Of a stretch of DNA of 57,543 nucleotides, positions 14,823 to 23,453 are shown piece after piece; within the stretch, counting starts at the first letter, position 1; every line of letters begins with the position of its first letter. The DNA is from Acidobacteriota bacterium. GTDB lineage: Bacteria; Acidobacteriota; Vicinamibacteria; Vicinamibacterales; UBA823. Position numbers and translations under genes: made by a program. The notes below the pieces were generated by a model. That model searched no databases and was not told the origin of the DNA. It saw only the letters and a program-made list of their open reading frames with translations. Location of the stretch: contig PCAU01000011.1 in NCBI GenBank assembly GCA_002730735.1, positions 84,208-141,750 of the forward strand, given 5' to 3'.

Positions 14823-16130
14823 ATGAACATCCCGTTCATTAAGCACACACTCGCCAATGGTCTCGATGTGATAGTCCATGAGGACCACGGCTGTCCAATC
14901 GTTGCAGTGAATGTTTGGTATCACGTTGGTTCAAAGAACGAACAACCGGGGCGCACCGGGTTTGCACATCTGTTCGAGCATCTGATGTTTGAGGGATCTC
15001 AGCATACCAACCAAGGATATTTTTTCCCGTTACAGCAAGCTGGTGCTGAACTAAACGGTTCAACTAACGCCGATCGTACCAACTACTGGGAAGTTGTGCC
15101 CTCGAGTGCCCTCGATTTGGCTCTTTGGATGGAGTCGGACCGGATGGGCCACTTGCTGCCGGCTTTGACGCGCGAGAAATTTGAGAATCAGCGGGATGTT
15201 GTGCTTAACGAACGCCGGCAGAACTATGAGAATCGTCCATATGGCATGGTTGGGATGGCAACCATGGAGGCTCTCTATCCCGTCGACCATCCATATAGCT
15301 GGATGACGATTGGCCGGATTAAAGACCTTCAGGCTGCCGAGCTCGACGAAGTTCGTTCGTTCTTCAAAACTTTTTACGGTCCGGCGAACGCCTCGCTGAC
15401 AATCGCCGGTGATGTCGAAGTAGATAAGGTGCTTGAAATGGCTGAGCACTACTTTGAAGAGATTTCCGGAGGGCCAGTGCCTCCGGCGGTCGAAATTGAG
15501 CGACCTCTGATTTGCGATGAGCGGCGCTTATTAATTGAAGACCGAGTCGAACTGCCTAGGCTCTATCTTGCTTGGCATTCTCCTCAACTCTTCGGGCCAG
15601 GTGATGCGGAACTTGATCTTCTTTCCGATGTACTGTCAAACGGCAAAGCATCACGCCTCTACAGAACCCTGGTACACGAACTGCGATTGGCAACGGACGT
15701 GAGTGTCGTTCAGTCTTCACGGGAGTTGTCTGGTGTTTTTCAGATTGTGGCCACTGCCGCGCCAGGGCATACCCTTCGCGAGATTGACGACGTAATTTCC
15801 ATCGAGCTTGAGCGGGTAAGTTCTGAGGAGCTGACGACTGATGAACTTCATCGTAGTCTTACGCAGATCGAAACAAGTTTTGTATGCCAACTGGAGACGG
15901 TCGGAGGGTTTGGTGGTAAATCGGATCAGCTCAATGGTTATAACGTTGTGGTGAACGATCCAGGATACTTTGAGACCGACCTCTCGCGGTACCGTAATGC
16001 GACAAGTGCTACGATCGCCAGAATCTCACGAGACCATCTATCGAACCGGCAACGGATCGCGGTGAGCGTTGTGCCAATTGGGGCGACCACGCTTGCACTA
16101 GCAGATTCGGTTGTCGCAGAGGTGTCTTAA
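14823..16130 (+). CDS. M16 zinc metallopeptidase, catalytic subunit
   Basis: 435 residues from the ATG at 14823. The inverted zinc motif HLFEH is at residues 49-53, with the distal glutamate at E130 (VVLNERRQNYENRPYG). Both halves of the pitrilysin/MPP-beta fold are present. No signal peptide is seen, unlike many periplasmic homologues, so it is probably cytoplasmic. The next gene overlaps its stop by one base (TAATG) and encodes a non-catalytic partner; in such families the two form a heterodimer that degrades or processes peptides. Confidence 0.9.
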   Translation: MNIPFIKHTLANGLDVIVHEDHGCPIVAVNVWYHVGSKNEQPGRTGFAHLFEHLMFEGSQHTNQGYFFPLQQAGAELNGSTNADRTNYWEVVPSSALDLALWMESDRMGHLLPALTREKFENQRDVVLNERRQNYENRPYGMVGMATMEALYPVDHPYSWMTIGRIKDLQAAELDEVRSFFKTFYGPANASLTIAGDVEVDKVLEMAEHYFEEISGGPVPPAVEIERPLICDERRLLIEDRVELPRLYLAWHSPQLFGPGDAELDLLSDVLSNGKASRLYRTLVHELRLATDVSVVQSSRELSGVFQIVATAAPGHTLREIDDVISIELERVSSEELTTDELHRSLTQIETSFVCQLETVGGFGGKSDQLNGYNVVVNDPGYFETDLSRYRNATSATIARISRDHLSNRQRIAVSVVPIGATTLALADSVVAEVS

Positions 16131-17494
16131 TGCGGGTCGATCGTTCAAAGCTGCCAGAAGTCGGACCCGATCCTTCTTTCACTTTTCCATCAGTGTGCAA
16201 GGTAATCCTTCCCAATGGCCTTTCCGTCTGGAGCGTTGAGCACCGCAAGATACCTGTCGTGAGCTGTTTACTCTTACTTCCAGGAGGCTCAGCCGAGGAT
16301 CCGATGGACCAGGCGGGGGTTACATCTCTAACCGCGGCACTCCTAGATGAGGGCTGTGGTAAACGCTCCGGTCTTGAATTACATCGGTTGCTGGGGCGCC
16401 TAGGCACGCAACTCAATGTCAGAGTTGGAATGGACGCGACGACGCTCCGCCTGACGATGCTTCGTCGTTTTTCGAATAAAGCACTGTCCTTACTAGCTGA
16501 ACTTGTGGGCGAGCCGCGTTTCGAGCCCGAAGCGTTCGAACGACTTCGGAAACTTCGTTTAGACCGTTTGGCACAGCTCAGAGAAGTCCCAGCGGCTATC
16601 GCCGATCGTGCATTCGCGCATGTTTTGTATCGTGACCAACCCTACGGGCATCTGCCATTTGGGACGGAGTCTGCCATCCGCAGGCTAACCAGAGACGACA
16701 TCGTTGCGAGGCACTCCCAAGCCTATCGCCCATCTGAGGCGATCGTGATCTTAGCCGGAGATGCTACCCACGCGGAGTTTGAACAAATGGCTGGTGAGGC
16801 TTTTGGTGATTGGAAAGCAGTGGATACGGAGGGTCAGCAGTCAGAACGAATACCCCACGGTGAATCGAAGCGGGCTTCTCTCGTTGTCTGGGACCGTCCA
16901 CAGGCTGCACAATCAGAATTGCGGATTGGCCACGTGGCTGTTGCTAGGAATACCCCTGACTATTTTCCGCTCCTGGTCATGAACACAGCGCTGGGTGGCC
17001 AGTTCACCAGCCGAATCAACCTGAATCTACGTGAAGCTAAGGGTTACACCTACGGTGCGCAATCGTCGTTCGACTTTCGCCGAGAGCCCGGGCCGTTTTC
17101 GGTCCAGACAAGTGTTCAGACAGATGTGACCGCAAACGCAATTCAAGAGGTGCTCGGGGAACTGCATGCCGTGCGTGATGGACGCCCACTCACAGACTCT
17201 GAGATCGTACATGCCAAGCGGACATTGACGCGGGGATATCCGCAAGGGTTCGAAACCGCTAATCAGATTGTTCGCGGGTTAGCCCAACTGGCGCTACACG
17301 ACTTGCCCGATGATCACTTTACCCAGTTCAGTCCGAGTGTTACTGCTGTTCAATCGGAGGATATCGTCAGAGTCACTCAGACGCATCTTGACCCGCTTCA
17401 CCTTTCGACTGTAGTTGTTGGTGACCTAACAGTGATTAAGGACGGACTCCAGGACATTGGTCTCGATGCACCTGAGAAGATTGTTCTGCCGTGA
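16130..17494 (+). CDS. M16 peptidase-like partner without zinc site
   Basis: 454 residues, start overlapping the preceding stop. The fold matches M16 (N-terminal VILPNGLSVWSVEHRKIPVV, then QAGVTSLTAALLDEG), but the HxxEH zinc motif is replaced by LTAALLDEG, so it is not catalytic alone. The conserved C-terminal Arg/Tyr substrate motif is kept (NLREAKGYTYGAQSSF). This is the known alpha/beta arrangement of bacterial M16B pairs. It converges on the amidase gene. Confidence 0.9.
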   Translation: MRVDRSKLPEVGPDPSFTFPSVCKVILPNGLSVWSVEHRKIPVVSCLLLLPGGSAEDPMDQAGVTSLTAALLDEGCGKRSGLELHRLLGRLGTQLNVRVGMDATTLRLTMLRRFSNKALSLLAELVGEPRFEPEAFERLRKLRLDRLAQLREVPAAIADRAFAHVLYRDQPYGHLPFGTESAIRRLTRDDIVARHSQAYRPSEAIVILAGDATHAEFEQMAGEAFGDWKAVDTEGQQSERIPHGESKRASLVVWDRPQAAQSELRIGHVAVARNTPDYFPLLVMNTALGGQFTSRINLNLREAKGYTYGAQSSFDFRREPGPFSVQTSVQTDVTANAIQEVLGELHAVRDGRPLTDSEIVHAKRTLTRGYPQGFETANQIVRGLAQLALHDLPDDHFTQFSPSVTAVQSEDIVRVTQTHLDPLHLSTVVVGDLTVIKDGLQDIGLDAPEKIVLP

Positions 17495-17598
17495 ATCACT
17501 TGCGGGGCAGTGGAACGACTTTCTCGTCTTCCCGTTGGCGGTTTACTTTAGGAAGTGTGTGAGCTTCAGTCTGATCAGTAAATCGCGGCTGTCGATGC

Positions 17599-18948
17599 CT
17601 ATCGGATGGTCTCTTCAACGTATCGCGCGGCAGTGAGCAAGTTCACTGTCTGATTCGTATGACCGACGAGTTGAAGACCACACGGAAGGCCGGTGGGCGT
17701 GTTACCACTCGGGATCGAGATTGCCGGATGACCAGTGAGGTTGAACACTTGGGTGAGTCGGAGGGTCAGATTCCTGACTGACTCAGTCAGACCGCCCACG
17801 GTAACTGACTCGATACCGAATGGTGGAGCGGGGATGGCGAGCGTGGGAAGGACAAGGGCGTCGTGGCCTGACAGCGCTTCAGTCACTTCACGTCGCAACA
17901 TTTCCCGGCCGCGCTGCGCTCTCAGGTAATCTTCGGCGAGTATGTAGTGTCCCATTTCTAGACGTCGGCGAACGCCTGGGGTGTAATCCTCAGGCCGAGA
18001 GTTGAGTGTTTTGGAGTGATAGGTCATACCCTCGGGTAAGACTATATGCAGGTAAACGGCTGCGATTTCTCCTGCGTGGGGCACGTCAACGTCACTAAGG
18101 TCCACACCGGCGTTGCCGAGCCGGTCCAAAGCATCGTTGAATTGATCACGAACGTGTGGGTCAAGATGATCCATGAAATGCCGCCGTGGCACACCAAGCC
18201 GTAGTTTTTTTCTTGTTGTGCCCTTAAGTGGCACCGTAGTTTGTTCGCCCCCCATTGCCCGGTAGAGGAGCCAGACGTCCACCACGCTTCGTGCCAAAGG
18301 GCCCACGTGGTCAAGTGACCGACTGAGCGGTACAACGCCATCGCACGACAATTCACCAAAACTAGGTTTCAAGCCAACAACGCCGCACGCTGCTGAAGGG
18401 ATCCGTATTGATCCTCCGGTATCTGTTCCGATCGATCCATAAGACATACCGGCCGCGACAGCTGCCGCCGAGCCGCCGCTGGAACCGCCGGGTGACCGCG
18501 AAGTGTCATGGGGATTACGGGTTGGCCCGAATGCCGACTCTTCTCCTGTTGTACCAAACGCGAACTCGTGCAGATTGCATTTGCCGAGCACGACTGCACC
18601 CGCAGCCTTAAGGTTGGCAACGATGGTTGCATCATGTTGAGCTGGTGTCGTTGGCCGGACTCTCGATGCCGCTGTCGTCGGCAATCCGGCAACAGCGACC
18701 ATGTCCTTGACTGATATTGGGATACCGTGCAGTGGTCCACGGTACTGGCCGGCAGCGATTTCATCGTCTGCGCGACTAGCGGTAGCTCTGGCACCGTCTC
18801 TATCGACAGCGATGAAGGCATTGAGGTCAGCCTCGCGCTTGGTGATTTGCTCGAGGCAAGCATCGGTAAGTTCTAGCGCCGAGATCGCACCTGCTTTGAC
18901 TTGGGGTGCCAGTTCAGCGATCGTGCGAAGGTAGAGTTCCGAAGTCAA
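17599..18948 (-). CDS. Amidase-signature hydrolase (GatA-like)
   Basis: 449 residues from a TTG at 18948, chosen because AAGGAG lies just upstream; longer in-frame extensions carry no homology. The Ser-cisSer-Lys triad is visible: K81 (ISVKD), cis-Ser S156 (SPGGSSGGSAAA) and S180 (DTGGSIRIP). It should hydrolyse an amide, but the GatA-specific operon (gatB, gatC) is absent, so a stand-alone catabolic amidase is more likely than tRNA amidotransferase. It ends a reverse-strand cluster with a 55-residue protein and a broken oxidoreductase. Confidence 0.88.
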   Translation of the reverse strand: MTSELYLRTIAELAPQVKAGAISALELTDACLEQITKREADLNAFIAVDRDGARATASRADDEIAAGQYRGPLHGIPISVKDMVAVAGLPTTAASRVRPTTPAQHDATIVANLKAAGAVVLGKCNLHEFAFGTTGEESAFGPTRNPHDTSRSPGGSSGGSAAAVAAGMSYGSIGTDTGGSIRIPSAACGVVGLKPSFGELSCDGVVPLSRSLDHVGPLARSVVDVWLLYRAMGGEQTTVPLKGTTRKKLRLGVPRRHFMDHLDPHVRDQFNDALDRLGNAGVDLSDVDVPHAGEIAAVYLHIVLPEGMTYHSKTLNSRPEDYTPGVRRRLEMGHYILAEDYLRAQRGREMLRREVTEALSGHDALVLPTLAIPAPPFGIESVTVGGLTESVRNLTLRLTQVFNLTGHPAISIPSGNTPTGLPCGLQLVGHTNQTVNLLTAARYVEETIR

Positions 18949-18961
18949 TCTGACTCCTTCG

Positions 18962-19129
18962 TTACGATAATATTCTCTTGATCGTCGCGCGGTCGGCGGA
19001 TTCATTCCAATCGGCCAACCGGAGCGTCTGCGTCGCCTGAACGAGTCCACCTAAGAGCGGAACCAGTTGGGACAGGCCCCTCAACTTGACGTCCGCAATG
19101 ATCGCCTGTGTCCACGCTTCAATGCGCAT
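18962..19129 (-). CDS. 55-residue protein in the amidase operon, unknown
   Basis: Starts at the ATG at 19129 with a strong GGGAGG site four bases upstream, and ends 13 bases before the amidase start. The sequence has the look of a folded helical protein (MRIEAWTQAIIADVKLRGL, then ATQTLRLADWNE). Small proteins such as AtzG or DUF4089 types accompany amidases, and this may be an equivalent, but I cannot confirm the family. Its ATG overlaps the stop of the remnant oxidoreductase frame (TAATG), an arrangement typical of a former operon. Confidence 0.55.
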   Translation of the reverse strand: MRIEAWTQAIIADVKLRGLSQLVPLLGGLVQATQTLRLADWNESADRATIKRILS

Positions 19130-19570
19130 TAGTCCTCCCTTGCACTCTGGGTCGGGTTCGCCGAAATATATCCGAAGCTAGAGCGTTGCGTTGTCCCTCC
19201 CTCCACGTGGGTATAGTCACTATGGTCAGGCAGACGACGTTGTAGAGCTGGAAAAAAGTCTTGTTTCCAACGTGACATGTCGCACGCAAAATTTTCCCCT
19301 GGCGGTTCATCCAGTTTTGTGTGGGCGACGATGAACCGGTCCTGTTCATCGAAGTGCTGAGGATTGTCATGTCGCCAATGCACACCAGACGGATCGACGA
19401 CCATCGGGTACCGTTTAGAAGTTGGGGTTCGCAGAAATGCACGGAAGAGGTGCTGCCGTACTGGCTGGACCGGGATCGTGACTCCTGCGAGTTCCGCCTA
19501 TCATTAGATGGTAAGCGATACTAGACCCGACAACGCCACCACCGATGATGATGACGTCCGCGCCCATCAT
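19129..19570 (-). pseudogene. Decayed FAD-dependent oxidoreductase (DAO family)
   Basis: The frame from the ATG at 19570 reads MMGADVIIIGGGVVGSSIAY, a complete FAD-binding Rossmann start, then meets a stop after ~50 codons. A second frame then reads AELAGVTIPVQPVRQHLF, MVVDPSGVHWRHD and PPGENFACD, which are C-terminal segments of the same family, and ends abruptly after HVEGG. About 170 codons of the middle are missing and the frame changes at the joint; the usual C-terminal end is also lost. Two deletions therefore broke a ~380-residue gene. It sits in an amidase cluster where such oxidoreductases are plausible partners. Confidence 0.7.
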
Positions 19571-19588
19571 CGAAGTCAAGTCAGGCTA

Positions 19589-20188
19589 CTAGGACCGTCG
19601 ACGGGCGTGTTTCACTGCCCGGGACGTTGTTGTTAGCTCTTCAATACGAGCCATGGGTTTCTTGTCAACCGCGCTGGTTACCGGTGGGACCACGTGCTTC
19701 GGCGCAGTTTCTATGTAAGCCTTCAGCGACTGGAGAGATGTAACCCAACCCGATTCAATAACACTGTAGTAACGCTCCCAACGCTCACCCATACCACGGC
19801 CACTCTGACGGACCTGCACACGTGTACCGGGGCCTTCAACTCGGCAGGTAACTTGAAGCGCCATCGGTCCAAGAGGTGGGCCCTCTGGGGGCAGCCAGAA
19901 AGCATTAGCAACGAAGAATTCCCTATTGGCTCGATACTCCATCACGGTGCCGTGAAAGGCGCCGCCCAGCGGACCCAGTATTGGGTCCCGAAACGCCGCA
20001 GGTTTCCATTCCACCGCATAAACGCCGAGCGGTTGTGGAACAGCCACGGATCGAGTTGTGAGCCACCAGGCTGATAGGTCGATCGGATCGAAGAAAGCCG
20101 CTAGAACGCGGTCAGGCGCAGCTGTAATCAGCTCTTTGTGCTCTGTCACGAAGTCGTTGAGATCCTGGACCGGCCGTTGACGTGTCAT
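19589..20188 (-). CDS. SRPBCC (AHSA1-type) domain protein
   Basis: 199 residues. HKELITAAPDRVLAAFFDP and the later AFHGTVMEY, ANAFWLPPE and GMGERWERYYSVIESGW follow the START/AHSA1 helix-grip pattern that encloses a hydrophobic ligand pocket. The ligand is unknown. The last 40 residues are Lys/Arg-rich and likely disordered. It is transcribed with the surrounding reverse-strand genes. Confidence 0.7.
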   Translation of the reverse strand: MTRQRPVQDLNDFVTEHKELITAAPDRVLAAFFDPIDLSAWWLTTRSVAVPQPLGVYAVEWKPAAFRDPILGPLGGAFHGTVMEYRANREFFVANAFWLPPEGPPLGPMALQVTCRVEGPGTRVQVRQSGRGMGERWERYYSVIESGWVTSLQSLKAYIETAPKHVVPPVTSAVDKKPMARIEELTTTSRAVKHARRRS

Positions 20189-20225
20189 TCTCTGTTTCCT
20201 ACGAGTGCCCGGACGTTACATTATG

Positions 20226-21761
20226 TCAGTTGCTGCTTCGCGCGTCGTCAACCATCTGCTGCACTTCATCCATCAGGGTTGGAACGTGGTAGGGCACGCC
20301 GTCCTTGATCGTCCATTCGATTCCACCGCCGTGAACGCTTCGGCCATCGACATTCACACTCGTGCCATAAGGATTGAGAAGACGAAGATTTTCCAGCGGA
20401 TTCCCGTTCACGACGAGTAGGTCAGCAAGGTAACCAACCCTAACACGTCCGAGTTTATCCGAGAGTCCAAGCATCCGCGCACCGTTGGCAGTTGCATGTT
20501 TCAGAACCTCCAGCGGGTGGAAGCCCGCTTCCTCGTGTAGTTCCAACTCACGGATCAGTCCGAAGCCATACAGCGAATAAATGTAGCCAGCGTCGTCTCC
20601 TGTAGTGATGAGGCCGCCACGCCGCCCGAAGTGATTGAGCGTGTCCATCCAAATCCGGTAGTTACGGCGCCAAGCAGCTTCGTTGGACGAAGTCCAACCC
20701 GCGAAGTAGGACCCGTGGTGATCGGGAGCTGGCCTCCAAAACTCTTCCATGGATGGATGTAAATAGTCGCGATACCAGGGTAGATTTTGAGCTCGCACAA
20801 CGTCACGGCTTGCCTCGTAGATCGACAGTGTTGGACTCCAGCCGACATTGTGCTCGATCATCGATTCGACAACCTTACGTAATCCTTCTGGGTCAGCCTG
20901 CGAAAAAAGTTCACCAGCGTAGGCGAACCTGTGCGTTTCATCGCTATAGTTCATGTCAGCTGGGAAATCTTGGATACCATCGATTGCGACCTCTCCAATT
21001 CCATAGAAGTGTTCGATTGAATCAACTCCCAGTTCTATGTAATCAGCAGCTGTTGTTTCTTCTACCCCGATATGTGCAGCGGTTCGAAGTCCCTGAATAT
21101 GCGCCTCACCGAGGAGCGCCTCCAGCTGGTCTCTATCAAGTCCGCCAATTTTTAAACCATCGGCACCGTCTAATTTGGCCTGACGGACGCCTATGCGTAT
21201 CTCCTCAGGTGTTCGATTGGTGCCCAGTTCGGGGCGAGCGTAAACAAAAATTCTAGGTGAAACGATTGCGTTCGCAGCGCTCTCGGCTTGCCAAATTTTC
21301 GATTTTCTGAAGTTCCCGCCTACTTCGCGGACAGTTGTGACACCTGCTGCTAGGTACAAATTGCGTTCATACTGAATCGACTGAGGGATCGAGGGTACGC
21401 GCCATTCGTGCCAGTGCATGTGGGTGTTAATGATTCCGGGCATAACGTATTTCCCGGTCGCGTCAATTACAGCGTCGGGTATACGTGCGCTACCAGTTGT
21501 CCAGGTCCCGACGCGTGTTATGAGTCCGTCTTCAACGACGATGTCTACCGGGCCGAACGGAGGGCGACCGTTGCCGTAAATCACCATGGCGTTGGTGATC
21601 ATCAGTCGCTCGACAGCTTTGCCGTGGGCGGGTTCTTGTGCCGCATTCTGTGTGGTGGTCTTGACAACACTACTTCCGATTAGAATCGCGGCAATGAGTT
21701 GTGCCACCACTGTAAAGCGGCGAGCAAGATACTTGGAGGGCGAGTTCTGAATACTCGGCAT
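20226..21761 (-). CDS. Secreted amidohydrolase (imidazolonepropionase-like)
   Basis: 511 residues with an N-terminal signal-type segment (VVAQLIAAILIGSSVV). The metal motif HMHWH is at about residue 119 (INTHMHWHEW), followed by LKIGG, AAHIG, IEHFYG and GDDAG, the order of ligands and catalytic Asp in the amidohydrolase superfamily. The C-terminal VGYLADLLVVNGNPLENL motif matches secreted imidazolonepropionase-like or dipeptidase-like members of Acidobacteriota. The substrate is not determined. It is probably periplasmic. Confidence 0.87.
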   Translation of the reverse strand: MPSIQNSPSKYLARRFTVVAQLIAAILIGSSVVKTTTQNAAQEPAHGKAVERLMITNAMVIYGNGRPPFGPVDIVVEDGLITRVGTWTTGSARIPDAVIDATGKYVMPGIINTHMHWHEWRVPSIPQSIQYERNLYLAAGVTTVREVGGNFRKSKIWQAESAANAIVSPRIFVYARPELGTNRTPEEIRIGVRQAKLDGADGLKIGGLDRDQLEALLGEAHIQGLRTAAHIGVEETTAADYIELGVDSIEHFYGIGEVAIDGIQDFPADMNYSDETHRFAYAGELFSQADPEGLRKVVESMIEHNVGWSPTLSIYEASRDVVRAQNLPWYRDYLHPSMEEFWRPAPDHHGSYFAGWTSSNEAAWRRNYRIWMDTLNHFGRRGGLITTGDDAGYIYSLYGFGLIRELELHEEAGFHPLEVLKHATANGARMLGLSDKLGRVRVGYLADLLVVNGNPLENLRLLNPYGTSVNVDGRSVHGGGIEWTIKDGVPYHVPTLMDEVQQMVDDARSSN

Positions 21762-21782
21762 TGCGCTAGAGTCGGTCGACGT

Positions 21783-21798
21783 ACTCCCGCGGGGGAGT
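21783..21798. repeat. Inverted repeat upstream of the amidohydrolase
   Basis: ACTCCC-GCGG-GGGAGT is a perfect six-base inverted repeat about 22 bases before the amidohydrolase start; it could be an operator or a leader hairpin. Confidence 0.35.
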
Positions 21799-21942
21799 CG
21801 TCCTAAGCGAAAGGATCGGATCGTACTGTCTCACATGGCCTGAGTCAAAGGCTCATAAGGGCCTTGCAGGTGGCTGCACACTGTGACTCTGGAAAAGCAG
21901 AAAGGATGCCGCTCAACGGCCAGCACTGTTACCGAAAATCAC

Positions 21943-23094
21943 TCAATACAGCAGATATCTTTCCCTGATCTCCAAAAAATCGTCCAAACCTTCCGCATGG
22001 GCATCTGCCACGGACCTGCTTGTATCGAGATATGTTCGAAGTCGGTCAGAACCCCAGAGTAGGTCGATTGGCATGCGTTCATACTCATATTCGTAAGGTG
22101 GCTCTTTCCACGCAAACTGATCAGGGGCCATTTTCCGGCAGGCATCAAGAATGGCCAACGTAGTTTTGACGGAACAATACCGCTGACGGTCGACAACGTG
22201 GATCTGGCAGCCTGCACAGGCAGTACCAGCATGTTTCTGAAATGTCGGCTCAAATCTCGTAGGGCGGAACCGTACACCAGGGAGTCCCAAGTCGTTTAGG
22301 TGAATTGCTAATTGCTCGCCATGTAACCAGGGGGCACCAAACAATTCGAATGGACGGGTGGTGCCACGTCCCTCTGACAGATTGGTTCCCTCAAGTAATA
22401 CCATGCCCGGATACACGATGAGGCTCTCAAGTGTAGGGAGGTTCGGCGACGGCATTACCCATGGCAGCCCCGTATCGTCAAAATACATCGCACGATTCCA
22501 ATCAGTCATTGGCACAATCTCGAGCTCGGCGCCAACACCAAATTCCGAATTGAAGAGCTCAGCCAGTTCTCCCATCGTCAGGCCGTGTCGGAGCGGAATC
22601 GGGAACTGACCCACAAATGAGGTCCATCCAGACTCAAGCATCGGACCCTCGACAGTGACACCATCGATAGGGTTCGGTCGATCTGTGACGATTGCTGGGA
22701 TGCCGTGTTCACGGCACGCACGAAGACAGTTAGCCATTGTCGATGCATAGGTGTACACGCGCGTGCCGATGTCTGGAAGGTCAATGACCATCAGGTCAAT
22801 CCCGTTGAGCATTTCGGTGGTTGGAGTCCGGGTCTCGCTATAAAGGGAATAGACTGGAACCAAGTGGTGCTCGTCGTGCTCGTGAGGCGTCTCGACCATA
22901 TTGTCTTGACGGTCCGATGTGAAACCGTGTTGTGGACCAAAAAGAGCGGTTAGCCTTGCACCTGAGTTAACCACTACCTTGGCCGCGTGCTGGAAATGAC
23001 GATCGAGGGAGGCCGGGTTGCTGACTAGTCCTACGCGCTGATTGGACAATCGGCCGGAAGCCCCGAGTGAATCCAAGCCGAGCGTGACAGGCAC
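21943..23094 (-). CDS. namZ: DUF1343 protein, probable exo-N-acetylmuramidase NamZ
   Basis: 383 residues from a GTG. Family motifs are visible: GLVSNPASLD, LFGPQHGF, VYSLYSETRTPT, DLPDIGTRVYTYASTM, DRPNPIDG and LPWVMPSPNLPT. DUF1343 enzymes (B. subtilis YbbC/NamZ) release terminal MurNAc from peptidoglycan. No signal peptide is seen in this start choice. The start has no ribosome-binding site, and a perfect TATAAT ends six bases before it, suggesting a leaderless message. No muropeptide permease or NagZ lies next to it. The family is firm; the muramidase role is by homology. Confidence 0.85.
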   Translation of the reverse strand: MPVTLGLDSLGASGRLSNQRVGLVSNPASLDRHFQHAAKVVVNSGARLTALFGPQHGFTSDRQDNMVETPHEHDEHHLVPVYSLYSETRTPTTEMLNGIDLMVIDLPDIGTRVYTYASTMANCLRACREHGIPAIVTDRPNPIDGVTVEGPMLESGWTSFVGQFPIPLRHGLTMGELAELFNSEFGVGAELEIVPMTDWNRAMYFDDTGLPWVMPSPNLPTLESLIVYPGMVLLEGTNLSEGRGTTRPFELFGAPWLHGEQLAIHLNDLGLPGVRFRPTRFEPTFQKHAGTACAGCQIHVVDRQRYCSVKTTLAILDACRKMAPDQFAWKEPPYEYEYERMPIDLLWGSDRLRTYLDTSRSVADAHAEGLDDFLEIRERYLLY

Positions 23095-23100
23095 GCTTGC

Positions 23101-23106
23101 ATTATA
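23101..23106 (-). promoter_or_regulatory. -10 box directly before namZ
   Basis: A consensus TATAAT on the reverse strand lies six bases before the GTG start. The -35 region (TTTGGG, 17 bases further) is poor. Confidence 0.5.
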
Positions 23107-23453
23107 CGACTTGGTGCAACCTACCCAAATGATGAGATGCAGCCCGACTCTATTGAGGTAAAGCCACTCTTAGTTTTTGAACATCAGCCCCTGTGGGGGG
23201 GGGGATTACTTACTTCTGATCGCGTGTTGAGAAGAGTACGCAAATTCTTAGTAAGAACTCGATTACGATTATTGAATCAATCAGTAACGTGGCAGGATTC
23301 TGGCACTAAGAGTCGTTAGGGCGAGAGCTTGGATAGTTCGTGGGATTTAATTGTGGAGTTTGAAGACAGTAACTAGACTGTGGAGGGTGGCTTCGTCTTA
23401 GCGAAGCTCCGAGCCTTGATCCAACCCCTTGTGCTCTAGGCCCTGAACCGGCT
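23107..23453. other. Intergenic region with G10 tract and hairpin
   Basis: No gene is supported. Ten consecutive G occur at 23195-23204. A hairpin GCTTCG/CGAAGC is at 23390-23407, and a promoter candidate precedes it. Confidence 0.4.
23351..23379 (+). promoter_or_regulatory. Putative promoter of the FG-GAP lipoprotein
   Basis: TTGTGG and TAGACT are 17 bases apart, giving a leader of ~68 bases that includes the hairpin at 23390-23407. Confidence 0.35.

Noticed and set aside
23137-23319. Small frame through the G10 tract
   Set aside because: It crosses a homopolymer and has no coding signal.
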